Source of the DNA: Microcoleus sp. FACHB-DQ6
GTDB taxonomy: Bacteria > Cyanobacteriota > Cyanobacteriia > Cyanobacteriales > Microcoleaceae
Assembly (NCBI GenBank): GCA_014695175.1
Contig: JACJNV010000138.1
Location: forward strand, 1-38,317
Length of the DNA: 38,317 nt
Direction of reading: 5' to 3'
Below, one piece after another: positions 9,667 through 18,013 of the stretch. Position 1 is the stretch's first letter. Every line of letters starts with the position of its first letter. The notes under the pieces are model-generated. The model did not search any database. It had not been told where the DNA came from and saw nothing but the letters and a program-made list of their open reading frames with translations. Made by a program: the position numbers and the translations under genes.

Positions 9667-11169
9667 TTATTGATTGGGAGGGCAAATTAGAGGCAAGGTA
9701 ATAGTGAAAGTTGTGCCTTTTCCTTCTTGACTGTCGATCGCTAGTTGGCCGCCGTGAAGTTCCACAGCCCTCTTCACAATTGCTAAACCGAGACCTGTTC
9801 CCGAAATATTGCCGACATTTGTTGCTCGGTAAAAAGTTTCTAATATCCGCTCTCGATCGGCTTGGGGAATGCCGATGCCCTGGTCTTGAACTTGGAAAAC
9901 AGCTTCTTTGTTTTGACAGTTGAGGTGCAAGGAAACTGTACTGCCGACAGGGGAATATTTGATGGCATTTGAGAGGACATTTCCCAAGATTTGCTGCAGC
10001 AGTTTTTCATCCATTTGAGCCTCGCAGGTGCCGCCTTCATATTGAAAGGCGATCGGGTGTTGGTTGCTGTCGTTGAGCTGCTGCTCTTCTACCAGTTGAC
10101 GGCAAAATTTTTCGAGGTTTAAGGAAACCGGTTGAAACTGCAAGGTATTGGCTTCGATTTTGCCAATTACGAGGATATCTTCTAATAACTCTGTCATGCG
10201 TTTAATTGCTAATTGAATCCGCACAAAATGAGTAGATTTTTTATCTTGGGACCACTGAGAACTGTAATCTTGCAGCAATCCAGCGGAAAATTGAATGGTT
10301 GTCAAAGGTGTGCGGAACTCGTGGGAAACCATTGTGACAAATTTAGCTCGCAGTTCTGAAAGTTCCTTTTCTCGTGCGAGGGCTTTGAGAATTTCCGCTT
10401 CTGCTCGTTTGCGATCGCTAATGTCACGGGCTTCCGCAATCAGCAGCAAAACTTGTCCTGTTTCATTTTTAACAGGTTTCAGTGAGAAATCAACTGTCAT
10501 AATTTGGCCACTTTTGCCTAACAAGTCGATTTCGCTGCGGAAAAACTCGCCGCGACTTGCTTTGCCGATCGCCGATTGCAATTGTTCGGAAACCTGTAGC
10601 GACTGGGCCCAAATCGCCATTTCCCAAATAGGGCGGCCCACAATACCCTCCGATCGCAATCCGGCAAAATCGAGGGTTGTCTCGTTCACTTCCAGCACAA
10701 TTCCTTCGGGAGTCAGCAGCTTGGTTAGCTGAAATGATGAGTCAAAAATCGCCCGAAAGCGGCGCTCGCTTTCCCGCAGCATTTGAAAGGTTTGAGAGCG
10801 TTCGATCGCGTAGCGGATCGTCCGCACTAATAATTGAGTAGTAATTTGACCTTTAACAATGTAATCTTGAGCTCCCAAGCGAACTGATTCGAGGGCGATC
10901 GCCTCATCGTCCAAGCCTGTCATTACCACCATTGGCACATCAGGAGCAACTTCTCGCAGGCGAGTGAGCGTTTCCAAACCGCGGCTGTCGGGCAAAGAAA
11001 GGTCGAGCAAAACTACATCAAAGGATTGTTTGCACAGTTGTGCGATCGCCTCATACAGGAACTCAACAGACACCAGTTCCCACTCGACGCCCACAGATAC
11101 TTCTAACAGTTCTGCAAGTAAATCAGCATCAGCCGGATTGTCTTCTACTAACAGAATTTTAATCCACAT
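9667..11169 (-). CDS. Receiver-PAS histidine kinase (REC-PAS-HisKA-HATPase)
   Basis: This 500-residue soluble protein starts with a receiver (about 3-122) with aspartate 56 in LLDLSLPDSRG. The conserved lysine (106) is followed by glycine (IVKGQ) instead of the usual proline. A PAS domain (about 133-255) ends in the PAC-like string EARDISDRKRAE. The H-box MVSHEFRTPLTTIQFS has histidine 283. The ATPase domain carries the N box (ILGNVLSNAIKYSP), DQGIGIP and GTGLGLAIVKRAVELHGG. It lies on the same strand as the neighbouring receiver-kinase, about 124 bases upstream of it. The PAS ligand cannot be told from sequence. The domain order fits a kinase modulated by phosphorylation and a small-molecule or redox signal. 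Confidence 0.9.
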   Translation of the reverse strand: MWIKILLVEDNPADADLLAELLEVSVGVEWELVSVEFLYEAIAQLCKQSFDVVLLDLSLPDSRGLETLTRLREVAPDVPMVVMTGLDDEAIALESVRLGAQDYIVKGQITTQLLVRTIRYAIERSQTFQMLRESERRFRAIFDSSFQLTKLLTPEGIVLEVNETTLDFAGLRSEGIVGRPIWEMAIWAQSLQVSEQLQSAIGKASRGEFFRSEIDLLGKSGQIMTVDFSLKPVKNETGQVLLLIAEARDISDRKRAEAEILKALAREKELSELRAKFVTMVSHEFRTPLTTIQFSAGLLQDYSSQWSQDKKSTHFVRIQLAIKRMTELLEDILVIGKIEANTLQFQPVSLNLEKFCRQLVEEQQLNDSNQHPIAFQYEGGTCEAQMDEKLLQQILGNVLSNAIKYSPVGSTVSLHLNCQNKEAVFQVQDQGIGIPQADRERILETFYRATNVGNISGTGLGLAIVKRAVELHGGQLAIDSQEGKGTTFTITLPLICPPNQ

Positions 11170-11260
11170 AGCTTAGACGTTTTTGACTGTAAAATTTTTA
11201 CTTTACCAATCTTAGGTTAAACTTTTCCGCTTTCCCATGCCATTTTAAATTTGAAAATTA

Positions 11261-11670
11261 TTATTTGGGAACTATCACCACCAGCCACCAATCCTTAATC
11301 GATCTCACCAGCTTAGCGACTTGACTAAAATCGATAAGCTTAGTGATGTAGTACCGGGCTGACAGGGCATAAAACTTGAGCATCTCTTCATCGACTGCTG
11401 AGGTTGTCATAATTACCACCGGAATCATTTTTAACTTGAGTGCTGAGTTGATTTATATCAATATTTTCAACTGTTTTTTTTAGGCCTAATCAAGTTAAGC
11501 AGAATTAAATTAGGACGAGACTGCGAACAGAAAAGCCTGCTTATTCAATAAAATTCTTGCCTCTACCATATCTTATACTATTTGCAAATGGTTAAAAATT
11601 GGCTGGTCGCCCGCTTTTATAAAGTCCATTCAGCCTCGCTGATCAAATCATCCACCCGCAAAATTTCCAT
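11261..11670 (-). pseudogene. Decayed tandem copy of the Rcp1-like response regulator
   Basis: Read on the minus strand, this spacer gives a broken receiver protein that aligns along its length with the intact regulator just upstream. It begins at an ATG (MEILRVDD, then SEAEWTL) and shifts frame. It continues as IFNHLQIV, a stop, DMVEARILLNKQ, then another frameshift. Next comes RPNLILLNLIRPKK, another stop and a gap, and finally IPVVIMTTSAVDEEM, YYITKLIDF and a natural end at WWLVVIVPK. The position of the acceptor aspartate (RPDLILLDL in the intact copy) is asparagine here, and KP has become KL. At least two stops and two frameshifts make it non-functional. It is best read as a duplicated regulator gene in decay. 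Confidence 0.8.
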
Positions 11671-11715
11671 AGGTTAAAAGTTTTTAGAGCGCTCACAAGC
11701 AAAGGATCTGTTCGT

Positions 11716-12162
11716 TTAATTTAGAGGAAGTTTGACGACTGCCAGCCAGAATTCCTCAATTAACCTGACTACTTTAGTAAATTCTACGAAGTCTACCGGC
11801 TTGGTTATGTAACAGTTGGCGTGGAGCGAGTAGGACTTAAAAATATCTTCTGGAGCTGCTGAAGTGCTGAGAATCACTACAGGAATTAATTTTAAGATTG
11901 GATCAGTTTTAATTTCTTCTAGCACTTCAATACCGCTTTTTTTCGGCAGATGCAAATCGAGCAAAATCAAATCTGGACGAGGTACCCTAAGATAGGGTTC
12001 TTTTCGGCGCAAAAACTTGATTGCTTCGACTCCATCCTCCACAAAATGCAAGTTATTCAATATTTTACCCTGATTGAGGACTTCTATTGCCAAATCGGCA
12101 TCGCTGGGAGAATCCTCAATCAGCAGAATCTCTATAGGTCTAACAGTGCTTCGATCGCTCAT
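11716..12162 (-). CDS. Rcp1-like single-domain response regulator
   Basis: This 148-residue protein is a lone receiver of the Rcp1 family, the regulators that accept phosphate from cyanobacterial phytochrome-type kinases. The acidic pocket is LLIEDSPSDADLA, the acceptor aspartate is 69 (LILLDLHLPKKSG), the switch region is VVILSTSA and the lysine is 121 (ITKPVDF). The LPKKSG and STSA..EDI patterns are characteristic of this family. It has no output domain, so it must act by protein contact or as a phosphate relay. It lies 48 bases downstream of the ETR1-like kinase on the same strand, so the two are probably a cognate pair. A decayed paralogue follows 45 bases downstream. Confidence 0.9.
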   Translation of the reverse strand: MSDRSTVRPIEILLIEDSPSDADLAIEVLNQGKILNNLHFVEDGVEAIKFLRRKEPYLRVPRPDLILLDLHLPKKSGIEVLEEIKTDPILKLIPVVILSTSAAPEDIFKSYSLHANCYITKPVDFVEFTKVVRLIEEFWLAVVKLPLN

Positions 12163-12210
12163 AACCGGCGTATCCTTTAAAGTATAAAAACAAAATTGAA
12201 CTGTGAGGCT

Positions 12211-15009
12211 TCAGGTACTAATTATAGGAATAGTGAAGTAAAAAGTCGCTCCTTTTCCCTCCTGAGATTCCACCCAAATCCGACCGCCGTGGCGTTCAAC
12301 AATGCGCTTGCACATCGCCAAACCTATACCAGTACCGGAATATTGGCGGCGGGAGTGCAGGCGCGCAAAAATGATAAAAATGCGATCGGCATACTGCGGA
12401 TCGATGCCAATGCCGTTATCGCGGACACTGAACACCCATTCGCTCTCTTGCCTGCAGGCAGCGATATGAATCAACGGGATATCTTGGCGACAAAATTTGA
12501 TGCTGTTGGCGAGCAAATTTTGGAATAATTGCACCAGTTGAAATTCATCCGCCATCACGGTTGGCATCGCGTCGCAGGTGATTACAGCTTTTGTTTCGGC
12601 GATCGCAATTTGCAAATTGCACATAGTTTGCTTAACCACAGCGTTGCAGTCCGCCTGCTCAAACTCCTGACCCCTCGTTCCCAGGCGCGAATACGCCAAC
12701 AAATCGTTAATTAACTGCTGCATTCTGGTGGCGCCATCGACAATATAATGAATATACTTATCTGCGCGATCGTCCAAATTTCCTTGATAGCGCTGGGCCA
12801 GCAATTGAGTGTAACTGGTAACGGCTCGGAGCGGTTCTTGCAAATCGTGGGAAGCCACATAAGCAAATTGTTCTAATTCCTCGTTGGAACGCTTCAAATC
12901 TTCTGTAAGTTGCAGCATTTGCTGCTCTGCTTCTTTGCGGCCTGTAATGTTGTAAACCAAGGCGCAACAAGACAGCAGATTACCCTGAGAGTCCATGACG
13001 GGACTGGTAGACATATGAGTCCAAATATCTTTGCCGTCCTTACTTTTGAATTTAAATTCCTGTTGTTCAGCAATACCTTGCTTGCGCCGATCGACCTTAT
13101 CAAGAGCTTGTGGTTTTTCCGGTTCGTCCATGAAATCAAAAAGCGACCGCCCGAACATTTCTAATTCACTATAGCCGAGCATTCGCGCCATTGCGTGGTT
13201 CACGTAAGTAGTGAGGCCATTTCTATCAATTACCCAAATACCTTCTTCTGCTAATTCAACTATTTGCCTGTACTTGAATTCGCTTTCCTGCAAAGCAGTT
13301 TCAGTTAGTTTCCGCTCAGTGATATCTTTCATAAAACAGTGGTGACCGTTAAATATCCCTTGTGCGTCGCAAGCTTTTACCATCGTTAATTGCTTGTAAA
13401 AAAACGAGCCATTTTTCCGAACGCCTCTAGCTTCAACTTCTACTTTGCCAGAAATTAGCATTTCCTGATAAGCTGAGATCATCATCTCAAGATCGCTCGG
13501 ATGTACGGTGGGCTGCCATTCCATGCCAAGCATTTCTTCCGGTTCGTAACCGCATTTATGAGCGTAAGCTCGGTTAACCTTCACGTAGCGTCCCTCAATG
13601 TCCAGCCGCGAAATGCCTTCCACCGCATTTTGCATGGCACTGGTTAGGTCGCGCAGCTCTTTTTCAGCTTGTTTGCGATCGCTAATATCCTGACCGATAC
13701 CCAAAAAACCGTTAATATTTCCGTTACTGTCAAATAAGGCAGTCACCGACAGCAGTACCGGAAACCGCGAACCATCTTTGCGAATGTAAGTCCATTCATT
13801 TTCGTCAGCGATTTTCCGGGACGGTAAGGCAAAAAAGGCTTCCATTCCCGGCTGTATTTTCACTCCCAATTCTTGAGAAAGAACTTCAGCTCTTTGAGCG
13901 AGCTCCAGAGGCTCGTGAATTATTGCTAGCGTGACTTTTCCGACCACTTCTTCTAGCGAATAACCTAAAAGTTGCTCGGCCGCCCGATTAAATGTTTTAA
14001 TTGTACCGTCGGGATCTGTAGAAATAATTGTGTAGTTAGCGCTATTAAGAATTCCATTTTGCAGTTGCGTCAATTCCAACAAAGTGAGCGCAATTTTTTC
14101 GCGGTAGGCTATTTCTTTTTGCAATGTCTGGTTAGAAATTTCAATTTGAGCAGTGCGCTCAGCAACTCGATGCTCCAGAGTTTCATTGAGCCGTCGATTT
14201 TCCTCTTCTACCTGCTTGCGTTCTGTAATATCAGTAATAGTACACACATAACTTTTAACCTCCCCATTTTCTCCGATTTGACCGACAGCTTGACCGAATA
14301 CCCAAATGATTTGAGAGTGATTAATGCCTTGAAAGCGGTACTCAGATTTAAACGGCAATTTCTCCTGCGTGGGGCTATACCATTCAGTAAAAACCCGCTC
14401 GCGGTCGTCTGGATGAATGCCTTGCAACCACCCTTTGCCCAAAGCTTCATCGCAGGTAATTCCCGAAATTTGACACCAGCGCTCGTTGACATACAAGCAG
14501 TCTCCTACAGCATCTGCATAAAATATTCCCACCGGCGAAGCTTCAGTTAAAGTTTGATAGCGAGCTTCCGTTTCTCGGCGCTCCATAATTTCTTTTTGCA
14601 GTATGGAATCGATCATCCCTAATTGAGTTGGACTGAGGAGAGTTAATGCTTGGGGAACTAAAGGAATTAATGCAAAAGCGGTGTAAGCAGAAATCGCGGC
14701 GGTAATAATTTTCAGACTGCCAGAAACCCAATAAACAGGATGCCACAGCGTCCAAACTTCCATTATATGAGTAGTGCCGCAAGAGATAATAAACGCTGCC
14801 AGCAGCCAAAAGATGTTACGGAAGGGCAAGTCTTTTCGCTGACCGATAAAATAAATTAGGGATAGCGGTATTGAATAGTAGGCCAGGGCAATTATAGAGT
14901 CTGACACTATGTGGAGGGCGACTAGCTCTCGCTGCCAAAGGTAACAGTAGCCTTGAGGAATATAATTCCCGGTAAATAACAGGTGATTTAAAAATTTCCA
15001 AATCATCAT
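12211..15009 (-). CDS. Ethylene-receptor-like sensor histidine kinase (ETR1-type membrane domain, four PAS, HisKA, HATPase)
   Basis: This 932-residue protein begins with three membrane helices (about 30-55, 65-88, 96-118) that resemble the plant ETR1 ethylene-binding domain. Asp37, Cys77 and His81 keep the spacing of ETR1 Asp25, Cys65 and His69, where Cys and His hold the copper cofactor. Tyr44, Ile47, Pro48 and Ile74 also fall at the offset of 12. Four PAS domains follow (roughly 150-265, 315-435, 440-560, 570-690). The kinase core has H-box YVASHDLQEPLRAVTSYTQ with histidine 721, the form used by cyanobacterial phytochrome kinases. The ATPase domain shows DNGIGI and GTGIGLAMCKRIVERHGG. No GAF or chromophore cysteine was found, unlike the Synechocystis Etr1/UirS relative. 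Its regulator is probably the Rcp1-like gene just downstream. Confidence 0.9.
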   Translation of the reverse strand: MMIWKFLNHLLFTGNYIPQGYCYLWQRELVALHIVSDSIIALAYYSIPLSLIYFIGQRKDLPFRNIFWLLAAFIISCGTTHIMEVWTLWHPVYWVSGSLKIITAAISAYTAFALIPLVPQALTLLSPTQLGMIDSILQKEIMERRETEARYQTLTEASPVGIFYADAVGDCLYVNERWCQISGITCDEALGKGWLQGIHPDDRERVFTEWYSPTQEKLPFKSEYRFQGINHSQIIWVFGQAVGQIGENGEVKSYVCTITDITERKQVEEENRRLNETLEHRVAERTAQIEISNQTLQKEIAYREKIALTLLELTQLQNGILNSANYTIISTDPDGTIKTFNRAAEQLLGYSLEEVVGKVTLAIIHEPLELAQRAEVLSQELGVKIQPGMEAFFALPSRKIADENEWTYIRKDGSRFPVLLSVTALFDSNGNINGFLGIGQDISDRKQAEKELRDLTSAMQNAVEGISRLDIEGRYVKVNRAYAHKCGYEPEEMLGMEWQPTVHPSDLEMMISAYQEMLISGKVEVEARGVRKNGSFFYKQLTMVKACDAQGIFNGHHCFMKDITERKLTETALQESEFKYRQIVELAEEGIWVIDRNGLTTYVNHAMARMLGYSELEMFGRSLFDFMDEPEKPQALDKVDRRKQGIAEQQEFKFKSKDGKDIWTHMSTSPVMDSQGNLLSCCALVYNITGRKEAEQQMLQLTEDLKRSNEELEQFAYVASHDLQEPLRAVTSYTQLLAQRYQGNLDDRADKYIHYIVDGATRMQQLINDLLAYSRLGTRGQEFEQADCNAVVKQTMCNLQIAIAETKAVITCDAMPTVMADEFQLVQLFQNLLANSIKFCRQDIPLIHIAACRQESEWVFSVRDNGIGIDPQYADRIFIIFARLHSRRQYSGTGIGLAMCKRIVERHGGRIWVESQEGKGATFYFTIPIIST

Positions 15010-15028
15010 AAATGGAATGGGTAATCGA

Positions 15029-15090
15029 GAATTGGTAATTGGTAATTGGTAATTGGTAATTGGTAAGCGGGAATTGGTAATTGGTAATTT
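15029..15090. repeat. Heptamer tandem repeat (AATTGGT)
   Basis: The unit AATTGGT is repeated head to tail about five times, interrupted by TAAGCGGG, then repeated again. It lies directly upstream of the ethylene-receptor-like kinase gene, so it may sit in its leader or promoter. Confidence 0.8.
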
Positions 15091-15453
15091 AACCCAATGA
15101 CTTATAACCTATCTCAAATTTTTGAAAGATACAGTCTTGAACGCACCGGGGGCTAAAAACCCGGTTTCTGGTTAGATGCCTTGTTGCCAAACCGAATATT
15201 GTCGTAGAAACTGGTTTTTCTTCCGTAACTCTTAATATAGCAATTCTCAATGATTCGCAAGCTGTAGCGAGCTCTAGGTTGGGTAGAACGAAGTGAAACC
15301 CAATATTCCGATTTTAGATTTTAGATTTTAGCTTTTCCTTCCTTCTTCGTTATCTTCTAGATAACTAAAGCCTTCTCTCCTAGATAACTAAAGCCTTCTT
15401 CCATCAATCGGTTACATCTGTTACATCCGTTGCCGAACTTCTTCCTTCTTCTA

Positions 15454-15484
15454 TAAAAAATGGGGCGAGCCAGAAGCCCGCCCC
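15454..15484 (-). terminator. Intrinsic terminator of transketolase
   Basis: On the minus strand GGGGCGGGC and GCTCGCCCC form a 9-bp stem (one G-U pair) with loop TTCTG. It is followed by ATTTTTT, a classical rho-independent terminator 22 bases after the transketolase stop codon. Confidence 0.8.
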
Positions 15485-15506
15485 ACCAAAAATTATGCTG
15501 CTGCTA

Positions 15507-17522
15507 TTAACCCAACAGCGCCTGAGCCTTAGCTACCACATTATCAACGGTGTAGCCAAACTTTTCTAAAGCAACGGGGCCCGGTGCAGAAGCGCCGAAT
15601 GTGTCGATGCTGATGCTGTCGCCTTCGGAACCCAAATAACGTCCCCAGCCGAAGCTACAAGCTGCTTCAACGGCCAACCGCTTAGTAACAGCTTTCGGCA
15701 GTACAGATTCGCGGTAAGCGGCATCTTGTAAGTCAAACAATTCCCAGCAAGGCATCGAAACTACGCGCACTTTATTGCCTGCGGCGCGCAATTTTTCAGC
15801 GGCATCAACGCAGAGGTAGGTTTCGCCGCCGGTGCCGATTAAAATGATGTCGGGAGTGCCACCGTCGTCAGACAAAATGTAAGCGCCTTTGGCGGTTCCT
15901 TCGATCGAACTTCCAGCCAAGTTAGGCAAGTTTTGGCGCGACAAAGCCATTAAAGTTGGGCGAGTGCGGCTTTCAACTGCCACTTTGTAAGCGCCGGATG
16001 TTTCATTACCATCCGCAGGGCGCATTACCAACAAATCGGGAATTACGCGCAGAGAAGCTAACGTTTCAACTGGTTGGTGAGTCGGGCCATCTTCGCCCAA
16101 GGCTACGGAGTCGTGAGTCATTACATAAATAACTCCAGCTTCCGAGAGTGCAGAGAGGCGAATTGCTCCCCGCATATAGTCAGCAAATACCAAGAAAGTA
16201 GCGCAGTAAGGAATTAAACCGCCGTGCAAAAGCATACCGTTGGCGATCGCACCCATGCCGTGTTCCCGCACACCAAACCGCAGGTTACGTCCTTCGTACT
16301 GACCTTTTTGGAAGTCTTTTTCACCCTTGAGCAAAGTCATGTTAGAAGATGCCAAGTCAGCGGAACCGCCGATCAATTCGGGTAGGACACCTGCCAAAGC
16401 ATTCAAACATTTTCCAGAATGATTCCGAGTCGAATCTGCCTTATCTTCCGGCTTGTATGTCGGCAAAACTTGATCCCAACCTTCAGGAAGTTTGCCGGCA
16501 ACCGTGCGCTCATATTCTGCTGCTTCTGCAGGATATGCTGCTTTATAAGCATCAAAAGCTTTCTGCCATTCTTGCTCAGCTTGAGCACCGCGATCGACTG
16601 CTTTGCGGAAGTGTGACAAAGCATCATCAGGAATCTCAAACGGTGCGTGTTCCCACTTCAAGAAATCGCGAGTTGCTTTCACTTCATCGGGACCCAAAGC
16701 AGCACCGTGAGCACTGTAAGAATTTCGCTTGTTGGGAGAACCGTAACCAATGACGGTGCGGACTTTAATCATGGACGGTTTGTCCGTGACTTTTTTGGCT
16801 TCTTCAATAGCTTTGTGAACTGCTTCTAGGTTAGTATCTTCGTCTAGAGCGGTATTGTCTACTGTAATAACGTGCCAGTTGTAAGCTTCAAAACGCTTGC
16901 CCACATCTTCAGTAAAAGCCAAGCTTGTGTCGCCTTCAATAGAAATGTGATTGTCATCGTACAAGGCAATTAATTTGCCGAGTCCCAGGTGTCCGGCCAA
17001 AGAACAAGCTTCGGCAGAAACGCCTTCCATGTGGCAGCCGTCACCCAAAATTACATAGGTGTAGTGGTCAACAATTGTGTGGTCGGGCTTGTTAAACTTA
17101 GCAGCGAGGTGAGCTTCTGCCATTGCCAAACCGACGCCATTAGCAATTCCTTGTCCCAGGGGGCCGGTGGTAACTTCTACGCCTGCGGTCATGAAGTTTT
17201 CGGGGTGTCCGGGGGTTCTGGATTCCCACTGGCGAAATTGCTTGATGTCGTCGAGGGTGACGCTATCGTAGCCGGTTAAGTACAGGAGGGCGTACTGTAG
17301 CATACAGCCGTGGCCGGCGGAGAGGACGAAGCGATCGCGATTAAACCACTTGGGGTTTTTGGGGTTGAACCGCATGAACCGATCCCACAGCACGAAGGCC
17401 ATAGGGGCAGCGCCCATCGGCAGTCCCGGGTGTCCTGATTTTGCTTTTTCTACCGCATCGATGGCCAAAAAGCGGATAGAGTTGATGCAGAGTTCTTCGA
17501 GTGATTGGGTTGCAACAGCCAT
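15507..17522 (-). CDS. tkt: Transketolase
   Basis: The 671-residue product is a full-length transketolase, a thiamine-diphosphate enzyme moving two-carbon units between sugar phosphates in the Calvin cycle and pentose phosphate pathway. The N-terminal part has [10 protein letters not shown] and the cofactor-binding stretch [13 protein letters not shown] with [10 protein letters not shown]. The middle domain has the glutamate-containing [13 protein letters not shown] and [15 protein letters not shown], both family hallmarks. Length matches the usual 660-680 residues. No Shine-Dalgarno sequence is obvious before the ATG. A clear terminator follows. It is a housekeeping gene with no obvious link to the signalling island next to it. 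Confidence 0.97.
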   Translation of the reverse strand: MAVATQSLEELCINSIRFLAIDAVEKAKSGHPGLPMGAAPMAFVLWDRFMRFNPKNPKWFNRDRFVLSAGHGCMLQYALLYLTGYDSVTLDDIKQFRQWESRTPGHPENFMTAGVEVTTGPLGQGIANGVGLAMAEAHLAAKFNKPDHTIVDHYTYVILGDGCHMEGVSAEACSLAGHLGLGKLIALYDDNHISIEGDTSLAFTEDVGKRFEAYNWHVITVDNTALDEDTNLEAVHKAIEEAKKVTDKPSMIKVRTVIGYGSPNKRNSYSAHGAALGPDEVKATRDFLKWEHAPFEIPDDALSHFRKAVDRGAQAEQEWQKAFDAYKAAYPAEAAEYERTVAGKLPEGWDQVLPTYKPEDKADSTRNHSGKCLNALAGVLPELIGGSADLASSNMTLLKGEKDFQKGQYEGRNLRFGVREHGMGAIANGMLLHGGLIPYCATFLVFADYMRGAIRLSALSEAGVIYVMTHDSVALGEDGPTHQPVETLASLRVIPDLLVMRPADGNETSGAYKVAVESRTRPTLMALSRQNLPNLAGSSIEGTAKGAYILSDDGGTPDIILIGTGGETYLCVDAAEKLRAAGNKVRVVSMPCWELFDLQDAAYRESVLPKAVTKRLAVEAACSFGWGRYLGSEGDSISIDTFGASAPGPVALEKFGYTVDNVVAKAQALLG

Positions 17523-18013
17523 AATTCTGGTTTTTATACGTTAAGAGAGAGTGTGTGTGGTCGATTCTGACAGAGGTGCGATGAGCCGAGTTCGATCGCT
17601 CGCCTTTCTGCTGTTCAGTTTCTATGGAACTGCCGTGAGGCTGCACTACATATCATCTCACCTGTTGCGATCGACAGACAACTTAATTTTTTAATGTTTC
17701 GGTCGCTTTGTGCAGTCGATCGCAAATTGTTATCGGAGATATTTCTGGGGCGAGTGCGGCTGTGTGCGATCGGGCTACGAGAGCGTGTAACTTAATTATT
17801 TGGCAAATTGGCTCTCAAAGCCGCCCAGTTATGATAGAGTTTGGTGTTTCTGACATCTTGCAGCTTTGTCAGGAACAGGCAAGATGCCTGTTCCACAAAG
17901 AGTGAATTTTCTTGTGGGGAGTAGGGGTTGAGCTCTTCTAGCCCACCCGATCGCACGATCGCCAGAATAGTGCAAGATGTCAGATATTTGTAATTTTAAT
18001 CAGGCAATAACTA
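17523..18013. other. Spacer between divergent tkt and lysS
   Basis: This stretch separates two divergently transcribed genes and must contain both promoters, but no clear promoter was recognised. It contains several GCGATCGC-type sites and the MITE-like element described separately, whose right end lies only 30 bases from the lysS start. Confidence 0.5.
17850..17983. mobile_element. MITE-like element with 13-bp terminal inverted repeats
   Basis: CTGACATCTTGCA at 17850-17862 is the exact reverse complement of TGCAAGATGTCAG at 17971-17983. Inside, CTTTGT, GGAACAGGC, AAGAT, GCCTGTTCC and ACAAAG form a nested hairpin (17864-17900). The 134-bp unit has no coding capacity, which fits a non-autonomous miniature transposon. 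No target-site duplication was confirmed. Confidence 0.55.

Larger units (their letters stand above)
15010..15506. other. Spacer with dispersed and tandem repeats
   Basis: No gene was recognised. The stretch holds a heptamer array (15029-15090), an AACCCGGTTTCT repeat copy (15158-15214), and a TTGGGT...ACCCAA inverted repeat (15279-15303) of a type common in cyanobacterial spacers. It also has a short TTTTAGA array near 15308-15328, a duplicated CTAGATAACTAAAGCCTTCT (two copies near 15357-15398), and the transketolase terminator. Confidence 0.6.

Noticed and set aside
10295..10732. 145-codon plus-strand frame antisense to the REC-PAS kinase
   Set aside because: It is serine- and arginine-rich, typical of antisense reading through a kinase gene, and has no ribosome-binding site.
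12196..12528. Plus-strand open frame antisense to the kinase ATPase domain
   Set aside because: The minus-strand frame has full HATPase motifs; the plus-strand frame is a shadow with no family features.
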